Shown here: piece after piece, positions 14,399 to 22,262 of the stretch | Position numbering within the stretch: the stretch's first letter is position 1 | How the letters are laid out: the number at the start of each line of letters is the position of its first letter | Assembly (NCBI GenBank): GCA_937891735.1 | Contig: CALAGR010000030.1 | Span: forward strand, 1 to 39,432 | Length of the DNA stretch: 39,432 nucleotides | Direction: 5' to 3' | DNA from: an uncultured Pseudomonadota bacterium | Lineage (GTDB): Bacteria > Myxococcota_A > UBA796 > UBA9615 | Notes under the pieces: model-generated | What the model saw: the letters and a program-made list of their open reading frames with translations, nothing else | Told to the model about the DNA's origin: nothing | Databases searched by the model: none | Translations under genes and position numbers: made by a program

Positions 14399-16117
14399 AT
14401 GTACCGCAAGTTCAGCAGCTACCTCATCTTCGGCGGAGCAGGTCTCGTCGGAATGGCCACGTGCCGTCGCATCGCCGTCGACCTTGCGCCCCAGCGCATC
14501 GTGCTGTGCTCGCTGAAGCTGGAGGAGAGCGAGGCCGCGGTGGCCGAGCTCGCCGAAGAGCATCCGGGCGTGCAGTGGGTGGCCGACTCCGGCAACCTGT
14601 TCGTGCCCACGGAGTTCGCGCAGATGGGCCGCGGAGCCCTGCTGGGGGATCCGGCGCGTCGCGCGGCGATGCTCGACTTCATCTTCGGGCCCATCGAAGA
14701 CGCCCACGCCAGCAACCACCTGGGCGTGCTGCTGCGCAGGCACAAGCCCGACGCGATCGTGGACTGCGTCAACACGGCCACCGGCATCAGCTACCAGGAC
14801 GTGTGGGAGAGCACCGCCTCGCTGCGGGACGATCTCAAGGCGGTGCAGTCTGACGGGATGGACGCGGTGTCCGAGTTCCCCCAGGACCTCGAGACCGGCC
14901 TGCTGTCCCAGGCGATGCCCCAGATCATCCGGCACGTGCGCCTGCTGCACATGGCCACCCGCGACGTGGGCGTCAGCATCTACATCAAGGTCGGGACCAC
15001 GGGCACGGGGGGCATGGGGCTGAACATCCCGTACACCCACAGCGAGGATCGCCCGAGCAAGCAGCTCCTGGCCAAGACCGCGGTCGCGTTCTCCCACACC
15101 GGACTGCTCTTCCTGCTCGCCCGCACCCCGGATGGGCCGGTAGTCAAGGAGGTCAAGCCCGGGGCGATGATCGGCTACCGCGGGGTGGAGGTGCGTCAGA
15201 TCACCGACCGCGCCGGGGTGCCCAAGCCCCTGTACGCGCCTCGGCTCGTGCAGGCCGCGACGCTGTCCGAGCTGCACACGCACATCGATCCGAGCGAGTT
15301 CGAGGCCACCGGCGAGACCCTGGAGATGACGGTGGTGAACACCGGCGAGAACGGGATCTTCGCCAAGGGCGAGTTCGCGGCGATCACCGCGCTGTCCCAG
15401 ATGGAGTTCGTCACCCCCGAAGAGATCGCGGACACGATCGTCATCGAGCTACAGGGGGGCTCCACCGGTCGCGACATCATCGGGGCCCTGGACAGCACCG
15501 TGATGGAGCCCAGCTACCGGGCCGGGCTGCTGCGCCACGTGGCACTGAAGGACCTCAGCTCCCAGGAGCGCGACCACGGCAAGCCGTCCATCGCCCTGGG
15601 CGATCTGGGGCCGCCGGAGCTCAGCAAGCTGCTGTTCGAGGCCTCCCTCATCCAGGACAGCTTCGGTGACCAGTTCCTGGCCGCGGTGCAGCACCCCGAC
15701 GGCACCCCGCGCACCCCAGAGGAGGTGGCGACCCGGCTCGCCGACACCATCGGTGACTCCCTGGTGGGCCGGCAGGCCGTGTCCATCGGCATCCCCGTGC
15801 TGCTGCCCGACGGGTGCAGCTTCCTGCGCGGGCCGGTCATCAAGGTTCCGGAGATCAAGGGGCGCCGCAAGGTCGCGTCCCTGCAGTCGCCCCAGGACCT
15901 GGACCCCTGGGCGGTGCGTGGTTGGATCGACCTTCGGCCGTCGAACATGGCTCGCTGGCAGGAGCGGTTCCGAAAGATCGACGCCGCGCGCCAGGAGCTC
16001 GCGCGCAAGGGGTCGGCCGCCGTGACCCGGGAGACCTACCTGCCCGCGGCCCTGAAGATCGGCGACGTGGTCGCGTGGATCATGAACAACGAGATGGGCG
16101 GCTACCGAATCAAGTAG
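14399..16117 (+). CDS. Rossmann-fold (SDR/epimerase-like) protein of unknown function
   Basis: A 572-residue cytoplasmic protein. It opens with YLIFGGAGLVGMATCRRIA, a nucleotide-binding GxxGxxG as in extended short-chain dehydrogenases. The sequence around 115-130 (KPDAIVDCVNTATGISY) matches the strand that follows in epimerases. The rest, about 400 residues, is not a family I can name. It includes IYIKVGTTGTGGMGLNIPYT and TGENGIFAKGEFAAITAL. No clear Tyr-x-x-x-Lys catalytic pair was identified. GAGG lies four bases before ATG 14399, so this gene has a normal leader. Two genes follow closely on the same strand. A dehydrogenase role is possible but unproven. Confidence 0.7.
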   Translation: MYRKFSSYLIFGGAGLVGMATCRRIAVDLAPQRIVLCSLKLEESEAAVAELAEEHPGVQWVADSGNLFVPTEFAQMGRGALLGDPARRAAMLDFIFGPIEDAHASNHLGVLLRRHKPDAIVDCVNTATGISYQDVWESTASLRDDLKAVQSDGMDAVSEFPQDLETGLLSQAMPQIIRHVRLLHMATRDVGVSIYIKVGTTGTGGMGLNIPYTHSEDRPSKQLLAKTAVAFSHTGLLFLLARTPDGPVVKEVKPGAMIGYRGVEVRQITDRAGVPKPLYAPRLVQAATLSELHTHIDPSEFEATGETLEMTVVNTGENGIFAKGEFAAITALSQMEFVTPEEIADTIVIELQGGSTGRDIIGALDSTVMEPSYRAGLLRHVALKDLSSQERDHGKPSIALGDLGPPELSKLLFEASLIQDSFGDQFLAAVQHPDGTPRTPEEVATRLADTIGDSLVGRQAVSIGIPVLLPDGCSFLRGPVIKVPEIKGRRKVASLQSPQDLDPWAVRGWIDLRPSNMARWQERFRKIDAARQELARKGSAAVTRETYLPAALKIGDVVAWIMNNEMGGYRIK

Positions 16118-16147
16118 GGTGCCCGCCGATCCCGCTCGGAGACAACG

Positions 16148-16555
16148 ATGCTGAACGCCCGCAAGGCCCTCCTGTACGCCCTCGTCGCCCTCGCCGGCGC
16201 GCTGCTGCTCCCGCTGAGCTCCGCCTCTGCCGCCGAGTTCGTGTGGGCCAAGAGCACCACGTCGGCCACGCGCTGGATGGAGACCACGAGCACCGAGGTC
16301 GGCACGACCACCGAGGGTCAGCGCCTCGAGGTCCTGTACGAAGAGGGGGACCGGCTGCGCGTGCGTCTGAAGGGCGCCACCTTCGGCTGGCTGAACGCCG
16401 CCGACGTCGCCGACGCGGACCCGAACCCGGCCGAGACCGGGCTGCCGTCCCTCGATGGCCTGCCGCAGCTCCAGCTCGGCGCCGACGGCCAGCTCCAGCT
16501 GCCGCCGAACTTTCAGCTCGGTGGCGGTGAGGGGCTCAAGCTCGAGCTCGAGTGA
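16148..16555 (+). CDS. Small exported protein with SH3-like segment
   Basis: A 135-residue protein. A signal peptide is clear (residues 1-29: KALLYALVALAGALLLPLSS, cut after ASA). Residues 35-85 (GTTTEGQRLEVLYEEGDRLRVRL, then FGWLNAADV) resemble a bacterial SH3-type domain as found in cell wall-binding proteins. The C-terminus is a Gln/Leu/Gly-rich tail with LQL repeats. GGAG lies before ATG 16148. It is followed without any gap by the FAD oxidoreductase. The function is unknown. Confidence 0.7.
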   Translation: MLNARKALLYALVALAGALLLPLSSASAAEFVWAKSTTSATRWMETTSTEVGTTTEGQRLEVLYEEGDRLRVRLKGATFGWLNAADVADADPNPAETGLPSLDGLPQLQLGADGQLQLPPNFQLGGGEGLKLELE

Positions 16556-17710
16556 TTGACCCTTCGCTGTGATGTCGCCGTCGTCGGCGGTGGCCTGACG
16601 GGGCTCCTGGCCGCGGATCGCCTGATCCGCGCCGGGGTGGACGTCGTCCTCATCGACACCGACCGGGCCCCCGCCGCGGCGAGCACGCGCTCCCTCGGCC
16701 TCGTGGCGATGGGGTGGATCGACAGCCCGGCGCGCCTCACGGCAGGCCTGGGTGAGCCCGTCGCTCGCGCCCTGCACGAGTGGTCAGCCCGCGCTGTAGG
16801 GTCGCTGCGTGACGTCGCCCTGGATCTGGGGGTGACCTGGCGCAGCACCGGCAGCCTCCGCCTCGCGCTCGACGCCGTGGACCGCGACGCGTGGCACGCA
16901 TCGGCTGGACTGCTGACCCGGTGGGGGCTCGGAGGCGCCGTCCGCATCCTGCAGGACGCGGAGCTGAGGGGCCTGGCGCCTGGCTCCGGGCGCCTGGGTG
17001 GGGTGTTCCTGCAAGACGACGCCGTGATCGACGTGAGCGGCCTGCTCACGGCGCTGGCGGACCGGTTCGCGGCCCACGGCGGACGGCGCCTCACGGCGAC
17101 GGTCACCGTCGAGGCGGGCTCGGGCGCTCCGGTGCTCGTGAGTTCGGATGGCTCACGGCTCACGGCGGAGCTCGTGGTGGCCGCCGCCGGCGTGAGCGCA
17201 GCGACGCTGCATCCGTTCTTCTCGTCCTGCGTGTACCCCGTCCGACTGCAGGCGCTGCGCACCGTCCCGGGGGTCCCGGGCGACGCCCTGCGGGTGCCGG
17301 TGCTGGCGCGCCACCGGTTCGAGGCGGGCTGGAGCACACCGGACGGAGCGGTGGAGTTCGTGGGCTGCCGCTGGGCGGATCAGCCCGAGATGGGGGCCGG
17401 GGAGCGGGACGACGAAGCGCTCTCGGCGCGGGTGTCCACGGAGCAGGACTCCTGGCTCTGTACCCACTTCGGGATCGACGTGGGCCTGGTGCAGCGTTGG
17501 AGCGGCATCGCCGCGTACACCTGCGACGGTCTGCCCCTGGTGGGTCCGCTTCCGGGGGCCCCCCGGGTGCTCGCTGCGGTGGGATGGAGCGGCTGGGGCC
17601 TGTCCCTCGCGCCGCGGGCGGTGGACGAGATCTGCGCCGGGATCCTCGGACAGCCGACCGCAGACGGGCACGTCACCCCCCGTGAGCTGACGGCCCGTCG
17701 GCTGGTGTGA
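16556..17710 (+). CDS. FAD-dependent oxidoreductase, DAO family
   Basis: A 384-residue flavoprotein of the D-amino-acid oxidase/glycine oxidase type. The FAD-binding start is VAVVGGGLTGLLAADRLIRAG, followed by the acidic ribose-binding VLIDTD. The C-terminal DGLPLVGPLPGAPRVLAAVGWSGWGLSLAP is the typical second FAD contact. The substrate is probably an amine or amino acid, but cannot be specified. The frame opens with TTG at 16556 directly after the stop of the upstream gene (TGATTG), and no ATG or GTG precedes the flavin motif, so TTG is accepted as the start with some doubt. It converges with the zinc-ribbon gene, with ten bases between stops. Confidence 0.83.
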   Translation: MTLRCDVAVVGGGLTGLLAADRLIRAGVDVVLIDTDRAPAAASTRSLGLVAMGWIDSPARLTAGLGEPVARALHEWSARAVGSLRDVALDLGVTWRSTGSLRLALDAVDRDAWHASAGLLTRWGLGGAVRILQDAELRGLAPGSGRLGGVFLQDDAVIDVSGLLTALADRFAAHGGRRLTATVTVEAGSGAPVLVSSDGSRLTAELVVAAAGVSAATLHPFFSSCVYPVRLQALRTVPGVPGDALRVPVLARHRFEAGWSTPDGAVEFVGCRWADQPEMGAGERDDEALSARVSTEQDSWLCTHFGIDVGLVQRWSGIAAYTCDGLPLVGPLPGAPRVLAAVGWSGWGLSLAPRAVDEICAGILGQPTADGHVTPRELTARRLV

Positions 17711-17720
17711 CGCTGTGGAT

Positions 17721-18254
17721 CTACCGGACCGCGGAGCCGGAGATCTTCACGCCGTCGATGACCGCGTTGGCCTTGTAGACAGCGGGCACGCCGTCGCCGT
17801 CCGCGTCGATCAGGCACTGGATCTCGAAGGCCGACGCGCTCGGCCGAAGCGTGTACGACAGCCCCTGCGCGGCGAACTGATCGATGAACACGCCCATGGC
17901 CGTCCAGCACTCCGCGGGGCCGGGGGGCGTCGCTTCACAGCGGGGCACGGGATTGCCCCGGTCCGCCGCCGCGGCCACGATCGGCTGCATGCGCGCCAGG
18001 GAGTCCAGGCACGGGTCTGTCACGTTCTGGTCGTCTTCGCCGCCAGGGCCGAGCAGCACCACGATCACGACGCCCGCGACGAGGAGCGCGCCTGCGGCGA
18101 TGCTCAGGACCATGGTGCGGCGCCGGCGCGCCAGGTCCATGGGGTTCCAGTCTTCGGGCTTGCGGCCCAGGATGAAGTCGAAGCCGCAGCGTCGACAGGA
18201 GACCTCACCGGGGAGGACCTGGGAGGCACACGAAGGACATCGAGTCACCGCCAT
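17721..18254 (-). CDS. Zinc-ribbon membrane protein
   Basis: A 177-residue protein. The N-terminus is a zinc ribbon (CPSC at 6-9 and CRRC about 11 residues later). A basic stretch RRRR precedes one membrane segment (residues 48-68, VLSIAAGALLVAGVVIVVLL). The remaining 105 residues should be outside the cytoplasm. They carry four cysteines that may form disulfides and end in FEIQCLIDADGDGVPAVYKA, which has a DxDGDG calcium-loop look. That last part resembles the tail of pilin-like proteins that read out as substrate-exposed domains. The function is unknown. It is divergent from the metallo-hydrolase gene with about 70 bases between. Confidence 0.7.
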   Translation of the reverse strand: MAVTRCPSCASQVLPGEVSCRRCGFDFILGRKPEDWNPMDLARRRRTMVLSIAAGALLVAGVVIVVLLGPGGEDDQNVTDPCLDSLARMQPIVAAAADRGNPVPRCEATPPGPAECWTAMGVFIDQFAAQGLSYTLRPSASAFEIQCLIDADGDGVPAVYKANAVIDGVKISGSAVR

Positions 18255-18324
18255 CGCAACTGCCCCGCCTCACGCTCGGTGTGGTAGACGCCCTGCGGAC
18301 GTCACTCCCCCCCACCGGTTGATC

Positions 18325-19128
18325 ATGTGGAACCTGGACCTCTTCCGCAAGGACGTTCATGTGTCGGTCCTGGGGTCCGGGAGCCGCGGCAACGCCTCGG
18401 TGGTCTGGTCAGGGGACGACGCGGTGCTCGTGGACTGTGGGTTTTCGACCCGCGAGATCGAGCGACGCATGCGGCAGGTCGGCGTGCCCCTGAGCTCGCT
18501 CCGGGGCGTCCTGGTGACTCACGAGCACGGTGATCACATCGGCGGAGCGCCAGCCCTCGCTCGGCAGCTCGGGTTGCCGGTGCACCTGACCGCCGCGGCG
18601 CGCCGGATGAGCAAGTTCGGCCCCGAGGTGGCCGTCGAGATCGTGCAGCCGGGCCGCGCGTTCAGCCTGGGCAGGCTGCAGATCGAGCCCTTTCGCGTGC
18701 CCCACGACACCGTCGACACCCTTGGCTTCGTGGTCGGGGCGGGGCCGCACCGCGTGGGCTTCGCCACGGACATGGGCTCGATCCAGCGCTCGGTGGTGGA
18801 GATCTTGAAGAGCTGCCGCGCGGTGCTCCTGGAGTTCAACCACGACGAACACATGCTCTGGTCCGGGGACTACCCCGACTTCCTCAAGGAGCGGGTGGCG
18901 GGTGATCGCGGCCACCTGAGCAACCGGCAAGGGGCGGAGCTGCTGTCCGCGCTCACGGGCTCACGGGTGGAGCACGTCCTGTTGGGGCACCTGTCGGGCC
19001 AGAACAACGAGCCGAGGCTCGCGCTGGGGGCCGCCCGGCAGGCGCTCAGGGCCCAGGGCGCCGAGGAGATCAGCCTGACCGTGGCGAGCCAGGAGGGCGC
19101 CACGAAGGTGATCGGCCTGACCGACTGA
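18325..19128 (+). CDS. Metallo-beta-lactamase fold hydrolase, WalJ/YycJ-like
   Basis: A 267-residue protein of the metallo-hydrolase superfamily. The metal site is H66-E-H68-G-D70-H71 in VTHEHGDHIGG. SVLGSGSRGNASVV at the N-terminus and LLEFNHDEHML and LLGHLSGQNN further on are characteristic of the WalJ/YycJ group, thought to be nucleases (5'-3' exonuclease in related proteins). It should be cytoplasmic. ATG 18325 fits the family start, although no ribosome site is visible; TTG 18319 is an in-frame alternative. A nuclease role in DNA metabolism is inferred from the family. The gene precedes the purine operon but has its own spacing of 129 bases to it. Confidence 0.87.
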   Translation: MWNLDLFRKDVHVSVLGSGSRGNASVVWSGDDAVLVDCGFSTREIERRMRQVGVPLSSLRGVLVTHEHGDHIGGAPALARQLGLPVHLTAAARRMSKFGPEVAVEIVQPGRAFSLGRLQIEPFRVPHDTVDTLGFVVGAGPHRVGFATDMGSIQRSVVEILKSCRAVLLEFNHDEHMLWSGDYPDFLKERVAGDRGHLSNRQGAELLSALTGSRVEHVLLGHLSGQNNEPRLALGAARQALRAQGAEEISLTVASQEGATKVIGLTD

Positions 19129-19181
19129 TTTCCCGGGGTCCATGGGTGCATGCGGCACACAAGCAACCCGCGCGGTGCTCC

Positions 19182-19210
19182 TTGTGGAGGGGTGGACCGG
19201 CCGCTATCCT
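19182..19210 (+). promoter_or_regulatory. Candidate sigma-70 promoter of the purine operon
   Basis: TTGTGG (19182-19187) and TATCCT (19205-19210) are spaced by exactly 17 bases. The predicted start near 19217 gives a leader of about 40 bases with GGAGG at 19248-19252, five bases before GTG 19258. No PurR-type or riboswitch structure was recognised in this leader. Confidence 0.45.
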
Positions 19211-19257
19211 CCGCGCCTTCCACTCCCCCTGGAACCCTCCACGGCCCGGAGGCCCCA

Positions 19258-20562
19258 GTGATTCCGCGTTACAGCCGGCCCGAGATGGCCACCATCTGGT
19301 CGGAGGAGAATCGCCTCCGCACCGTGCTCGAAGTCGAACTCCTCGCGTGTGAGGCGATGGCCGAGCTCGGTCAGGTCCCGGCGGAGGCGGCGCGGATCTG
19401 CCGGGAGAAGGCGGACTTCGACATCGACCGGGTCCGCGAGCTGGACGCCGTCCTCAAGCACGACGTCATCGCCTTCCTCACCGCCGTGAACGAGAAGATC
19501 GGCCCTGAGGGGCGCTTCCTGCACAAGGGCATGACCAGCTCCGACGTGCTGGACACCGCCACGGGTGCCCAGATCCGCGCCGCCGGCGACCTGCTGCTGT
19601 CCAGCGTGGACACCGCCATGCAGGCCGTGAAGGCGCGCGCCTTCGAGAGCAAGCACCTGGTGTCCATGGGCCGCACCCACGGGATCCACGCCGAGCCCAT
19701 GGCCTTCGGCATGAAGTTCGCCGGCTGGTACGACGACCTGCGGCGCGGGCGGATCCGGCTCGCGGCGGCCGTGGACGAGGCGGCGGTGGGGGCCATCTCG
19801 GGGGCCGTGGGCACCTACGCGTGGGTCGACCCTGCGGTGGAGCTGTACGTGTGCGAGCGGCTCGGCATCGAGGCCGCGCCGATCACCACCCAGGTGGTGC
19901 CCCGGTGCCGCCACGCCGCCTTGTTCTCCGCGATGGCCCTGCTCGCCTCGGCGATGGAGCGCATGGTCGTCGAGATCCGGCACCTGCAGCGCAGCGAGGT
20001 GCGCGAGGCGGAGGAGGCGTTCGCCAAGGGGCAGAAGGGCAGCTCGGCCATGCCCCACAAGCGCAACCCGGTGCTCAGCGAGAACCTCACGGGCCTCGCG
20101 CGGGTGGTGCGCTCCTACGCCGTGCCGGCGATGGAGAACGTCGCGCTGTGGCATGAGCGGGACATCAGCCACAGCTCGGTCGAGCGCATGATCCTGCCCG
20201 ACGCGTTCATCACGCTGCACTTCATGCTCTATCGCTTCACGGGGCTGGTGACCGACCTCACCCTGTACCCGGAGAACATGACGCGAAACCTGGAGAGCCT
20301 GGGGGGTATCTTCTTCAGCCAGCGCCTGCTGCTGGCGCTGGTGGACACCGGCCTGAGCCGTGAGGCGGCGTACGACATCGCCCAGCGCAACGCCATGCGG
20401 GTGTGGGCGGGCGAGGGCACCATGCGGCAGCTCGTGGACGCCGACAACGACGTCGCGTCGCGACTGGACAGCACCACCCTGGACGAGGTCTTCAGCCTCG
20501 ATGCCTACGTCCGAAACGTGGACCTGATCTTTGGACGGGTCTTCGGGGAGAACAACGCGTGA
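19258..20562 (+). CDS. purB: Adenylosuccinate lyase
   Basis: A 434-residue enzyme that removes fumarate from SAICAR (IMP pathway) and from adenylosuccinate (AMP synthesis). The fumarase-superfamily signature GSSAMPHKRNP spans 261-271, with the flexible-loop serine in it. KGMTSSDVLDTA and MGRTHGIHAEP carry the other active-site residues. It opens VIPRYSRPEMATIW, as bacterial PurB usually does. GTG 19258 is chosen for that reason and for its GGAGG site. It is the first gene of the pur operon; its last codons overlap the purC start (GTGA at 20559-20562). Confidence 0.97.
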   Translation: MIPRYSRPEMATIWSEENRLRTVLEVELLACEAMAELGQVPAEAARICREKADFDIDRVRELDAVLKHDVIAFLTAVNEKIGPEGRFLHKGMTSSDVLDTATGAQIRAAGDLLLSSVDTAMQAVKARAFESKHLVSMGRTHGIHAEPMAFGMKFAGWYDDLRRGRIRLAAAVDEAAVGAISGAVGTYAWVDPAVELYVCERLGIEAAPITTQVVPRCRHAALFSAMALLASAMERMVVEIRHLQRSEVREAEEAFAKGQKGSSAMPHKRNPVLSENLTGLARVVRSYAVPAMENVALWHERDISHSSVERMILPDAFITLHFMLYRFTGLVTDLTLYPENMTRNLESLGGIFFSQRLLLALVDTGLSREAAYDIAQRNAMRVWAGEGTMRQLVDADNDVASRLDSTTLDEVFSLDAYVRNVDLIFGRVFGENNA

Positions 20563-21275
20563 CCAACGAAATCCTGCGCGAAGGCAAGTCGAAGAAGCTC
20601 CTGATCACCGAGGATCCCGAGGTGCTGATCCAGTACTTCAAGGACGACGCCACGGCGTTCAACGGCGAGAAGAAGGGGATCATCGAGAGCAAGGGTCGGG
20701 TGAACTGCCAGATCTCCGCCCGGATCTTCAAGATGCTCGAAGAGAAGGGGTTCTTGACCCACTATCGGGGCCTCGCGTCGGACCGCGAGATGCTCGTGGA
20801 CCGGGTGGACATCATCCCCCTCGAGGTGGTGATCCGGAACGTGGTCGCCGGCTCCCTCGCGAAGCGCTTCGGCATCGAAGAGGGCACGGCGCTGGCGGAG
20901 CCGCTGCAGGAGTTCTTCCTCAAGGACGACGACCTGGGCGACCCGCTGCTCACCCGCAACCACATCCTCGCCTTCGGCTGGGCCACGAATGAGGAGATGG
21001 ACTACCTCGCGGCCGAGGGCCTGCGGATCAACGCGGTGATGACCGAGTTCTGGGCGAGCCTCGGCATCCGGCTGGTGGATCACAAGCTGGAGTTCGGACG
21101 CCGCGCCGACGGCACGATCGTGCTCGCCGACGAGATCACCCCGGACGGGTGCCGTCTGTGGGAGATCGGCACCGACCGCAAGATGGACAAGGACCGGTTC
21201 CGCCGCAGCCTGGGCAAGGTCGAAGAGACCTACGCCGAGGTCTGCGACAAGGTGAGCGCAGCGCTCCCCCTTTAG
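20559..21275 (+). CDS. purC: SAICAR synthetase
   Basis: A 238-residue enzyme that couples CAIR with aspartate using ATP. It begins ILREGKSKKLL, the nucleotide-binding loop of PurC. DATAFNGEKKG and LVDHKLEFG with LADEITPDGCRLWE are the two family signatures. The length is normal. GTG 20559 overlaps the purB stop; GGGGAG lies eight bases before it. A gap of about 40 bases to purS follows. Confidence 0.97.
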   Translation: MTNEILREGKSKKLLITEDPEVLIQYFKDDATAFNGEKKGIIESKGRVNCQISARIFKMLEEKGFLTHYRGLASDREMLVDRVDIIPLEVVIRNVVAGSLAKRFGIEEGTALAEPLQEFFLKDDDLGDPLLTRNHILAFGWATNEEMDYLAAEGLRINAVMTEFWASLGIRLVDHKLEFGRRADGTIVLADEITPDGCRLWEIGTDRKMDKDRFRRSLGKVEETYAEVCDKVSAALPL

Positions 21276-21291
21276 TCACCTCGGACACCTC

Positions 21292-21312
21292 GCGGCAGAG
21301 CCGCATGGAGGA
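21292..21312 (+). promoter_or_regulatory. Small hairpin and ribosome site before purS
   Basis: GCGGC-AGA-GCCGC (21292-21304) forms a 5-bp hairpin two bases upstream of GGAGGA (21307-21312). The strong site lies three bases before ATG 21316 and touches ATG 21313, which decides for the second ATG. The hairpin might tune translation of purS or mark an mRNA processing site; this is inference. Confidence 0.35.
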
Positions 21313-21315
21313 ATG

Positions 21316-21561
21316 ATGCGCATTCGCGTGCACGTGACGCCCCGGCAGGGCGTCCTCGATCCGCAGGGCAAGGCCGTCGCTGGCGGCCTGCGGTCCCTGG
21401 GCTTCGACGAGGTGGAACTGGTTCGCGTGGGTCGCGTGATCGACGTGACCGTGAGCGGACTCACGGCCGAGCAGGCCCTCGCTCGCGGCCGGCAGATGGG
21501 GCGTGATCTGCTCGCCAACGGGGTCGTCGAGGACTTCGACGTCCACGTGATTCAAGACTGA
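21316..21561 (+). CDS. purS: FGAM synthase subunit PurS
   Basis: An 81-residue protein, the small structural subunit that bridges PurQ and PurL in the multi-subunit FGAM synthase. It shows the expected pattern: RIRVHVTPRQGVLDPQGKAV, then GFDEVELVRVGRVIDV. ATG 21316 is preferred over ATG 21313 because of ribosome-site spacing. Its stop overlaps the purQ start by one base (TGATG). Confidence 0.95.
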   Translation: MRIRVHVTPRQGVLDPQGKAVAGGLRSLGFDEVELVRVGRVIDVTVSGLTAEQALARGRQMGRDLLANGVVEDFDVHVIQD

Positions 21562-22262
21562 TGCGCTTCGGCATCGTCACGTTCCCGGGCAGCAACTGCG
21601 ACCACGACGCCTACCACGTGGTGAAGCACGTCACGGGCCAGGACGCCGAGTTCCTGTGGCACAAGAACACCGATCTGTCGGGGGTCGACGCCGTGATCCT
21701 GCCGGGGGGCTTCTCCTACGGGGACTACCTGCGGTGCGGGGCCATCGCGCGGTTCTCGCCGATCCTCGAGGAGATCCGGCGCTTCGCCGAGGACGGCGGG
21801 CCGGTCATCGGGATCTGCAACGGCTTTCAGGTGTTGACGGAGGCGGGCCTGCTCCCGGGGGCGCTCCTGCGCAACCAGGGGCTGACCTTCATCTGTGAGG
21901 ACGCCCACCTGCAGGTCGCCAACGGACACCTGCCCTGGACGGGGGTCTGCCCGGAGACCATCGTCGCCCCCATCGCTCACCACGACGGCTGCTACTACGC
22001 CGACGAGGAAACCCTGGCGATGCTCGAAGGGGAGGGGCGGGTCGCGTTCCGGTACTGCGACCGGCAGGGCGAGGTCACCGAGGCCAGCAATCCCAACGGC
22101 TCGCTGCACAGCATCGCGGGCATCGTGAACGCCCGCGGCAACGTGCTGGGCATGATGCCGCACCCCGAACGCAACGCCGAGGCGGAGCTCGGGGACGCCA
22201 CCGGCGCGTGGGTGTTCCGCAGCGTGGTGCAGGCGTTCGCCGACGGGGAGGTGGGACGATGA
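21561..22262 (+). CDS. purQ: FGAM synthase glutaminase subunit PurQ
   Basis: A 233-residue class I glutamine amidotransferase that releases ammonia for PurL. The catalytic triad is C86 (in GICNGFQ) with H201 and E203 (in PHPE). FPGSNCDHD and [14 protein letters not shown] at the N-terminus are typical. There is no ribosome site of its own, consistent with coupling to purS through TGATG. The end overlaps the purL start (ATGA at 22259-22262). Confidence 0.97.
   Translation: MRFGIVTFPGSNCDHDAYHVVKHVTGQDAEFLWHKNTDLSGVDAVILPGGFSYGDYLRCGAIARFSPILEEIRRFAEDGGPVIGICNGFQVLTEAGLLPGALLRNQGLTFICEDAHLQVANGHLPWTGVCPETIVAPIAHHDGCYYADEETLAMLEGEGRVAFRYCDRQGEVTEASNPNGSLHSIAGIVNARGNVLGMMPHPERNAEAELGDATGAWVFRSVVQAFADGEVGR

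Noticed and set aside
18255-18324. Divergent leaderless promoter before the metallo-hydrolase
   Set aside because: TAGACG at 18285 is 34 bases before ATG 18325, so it does not fit the leaderless pattern. No ribosome site was found either, so control here is left open.
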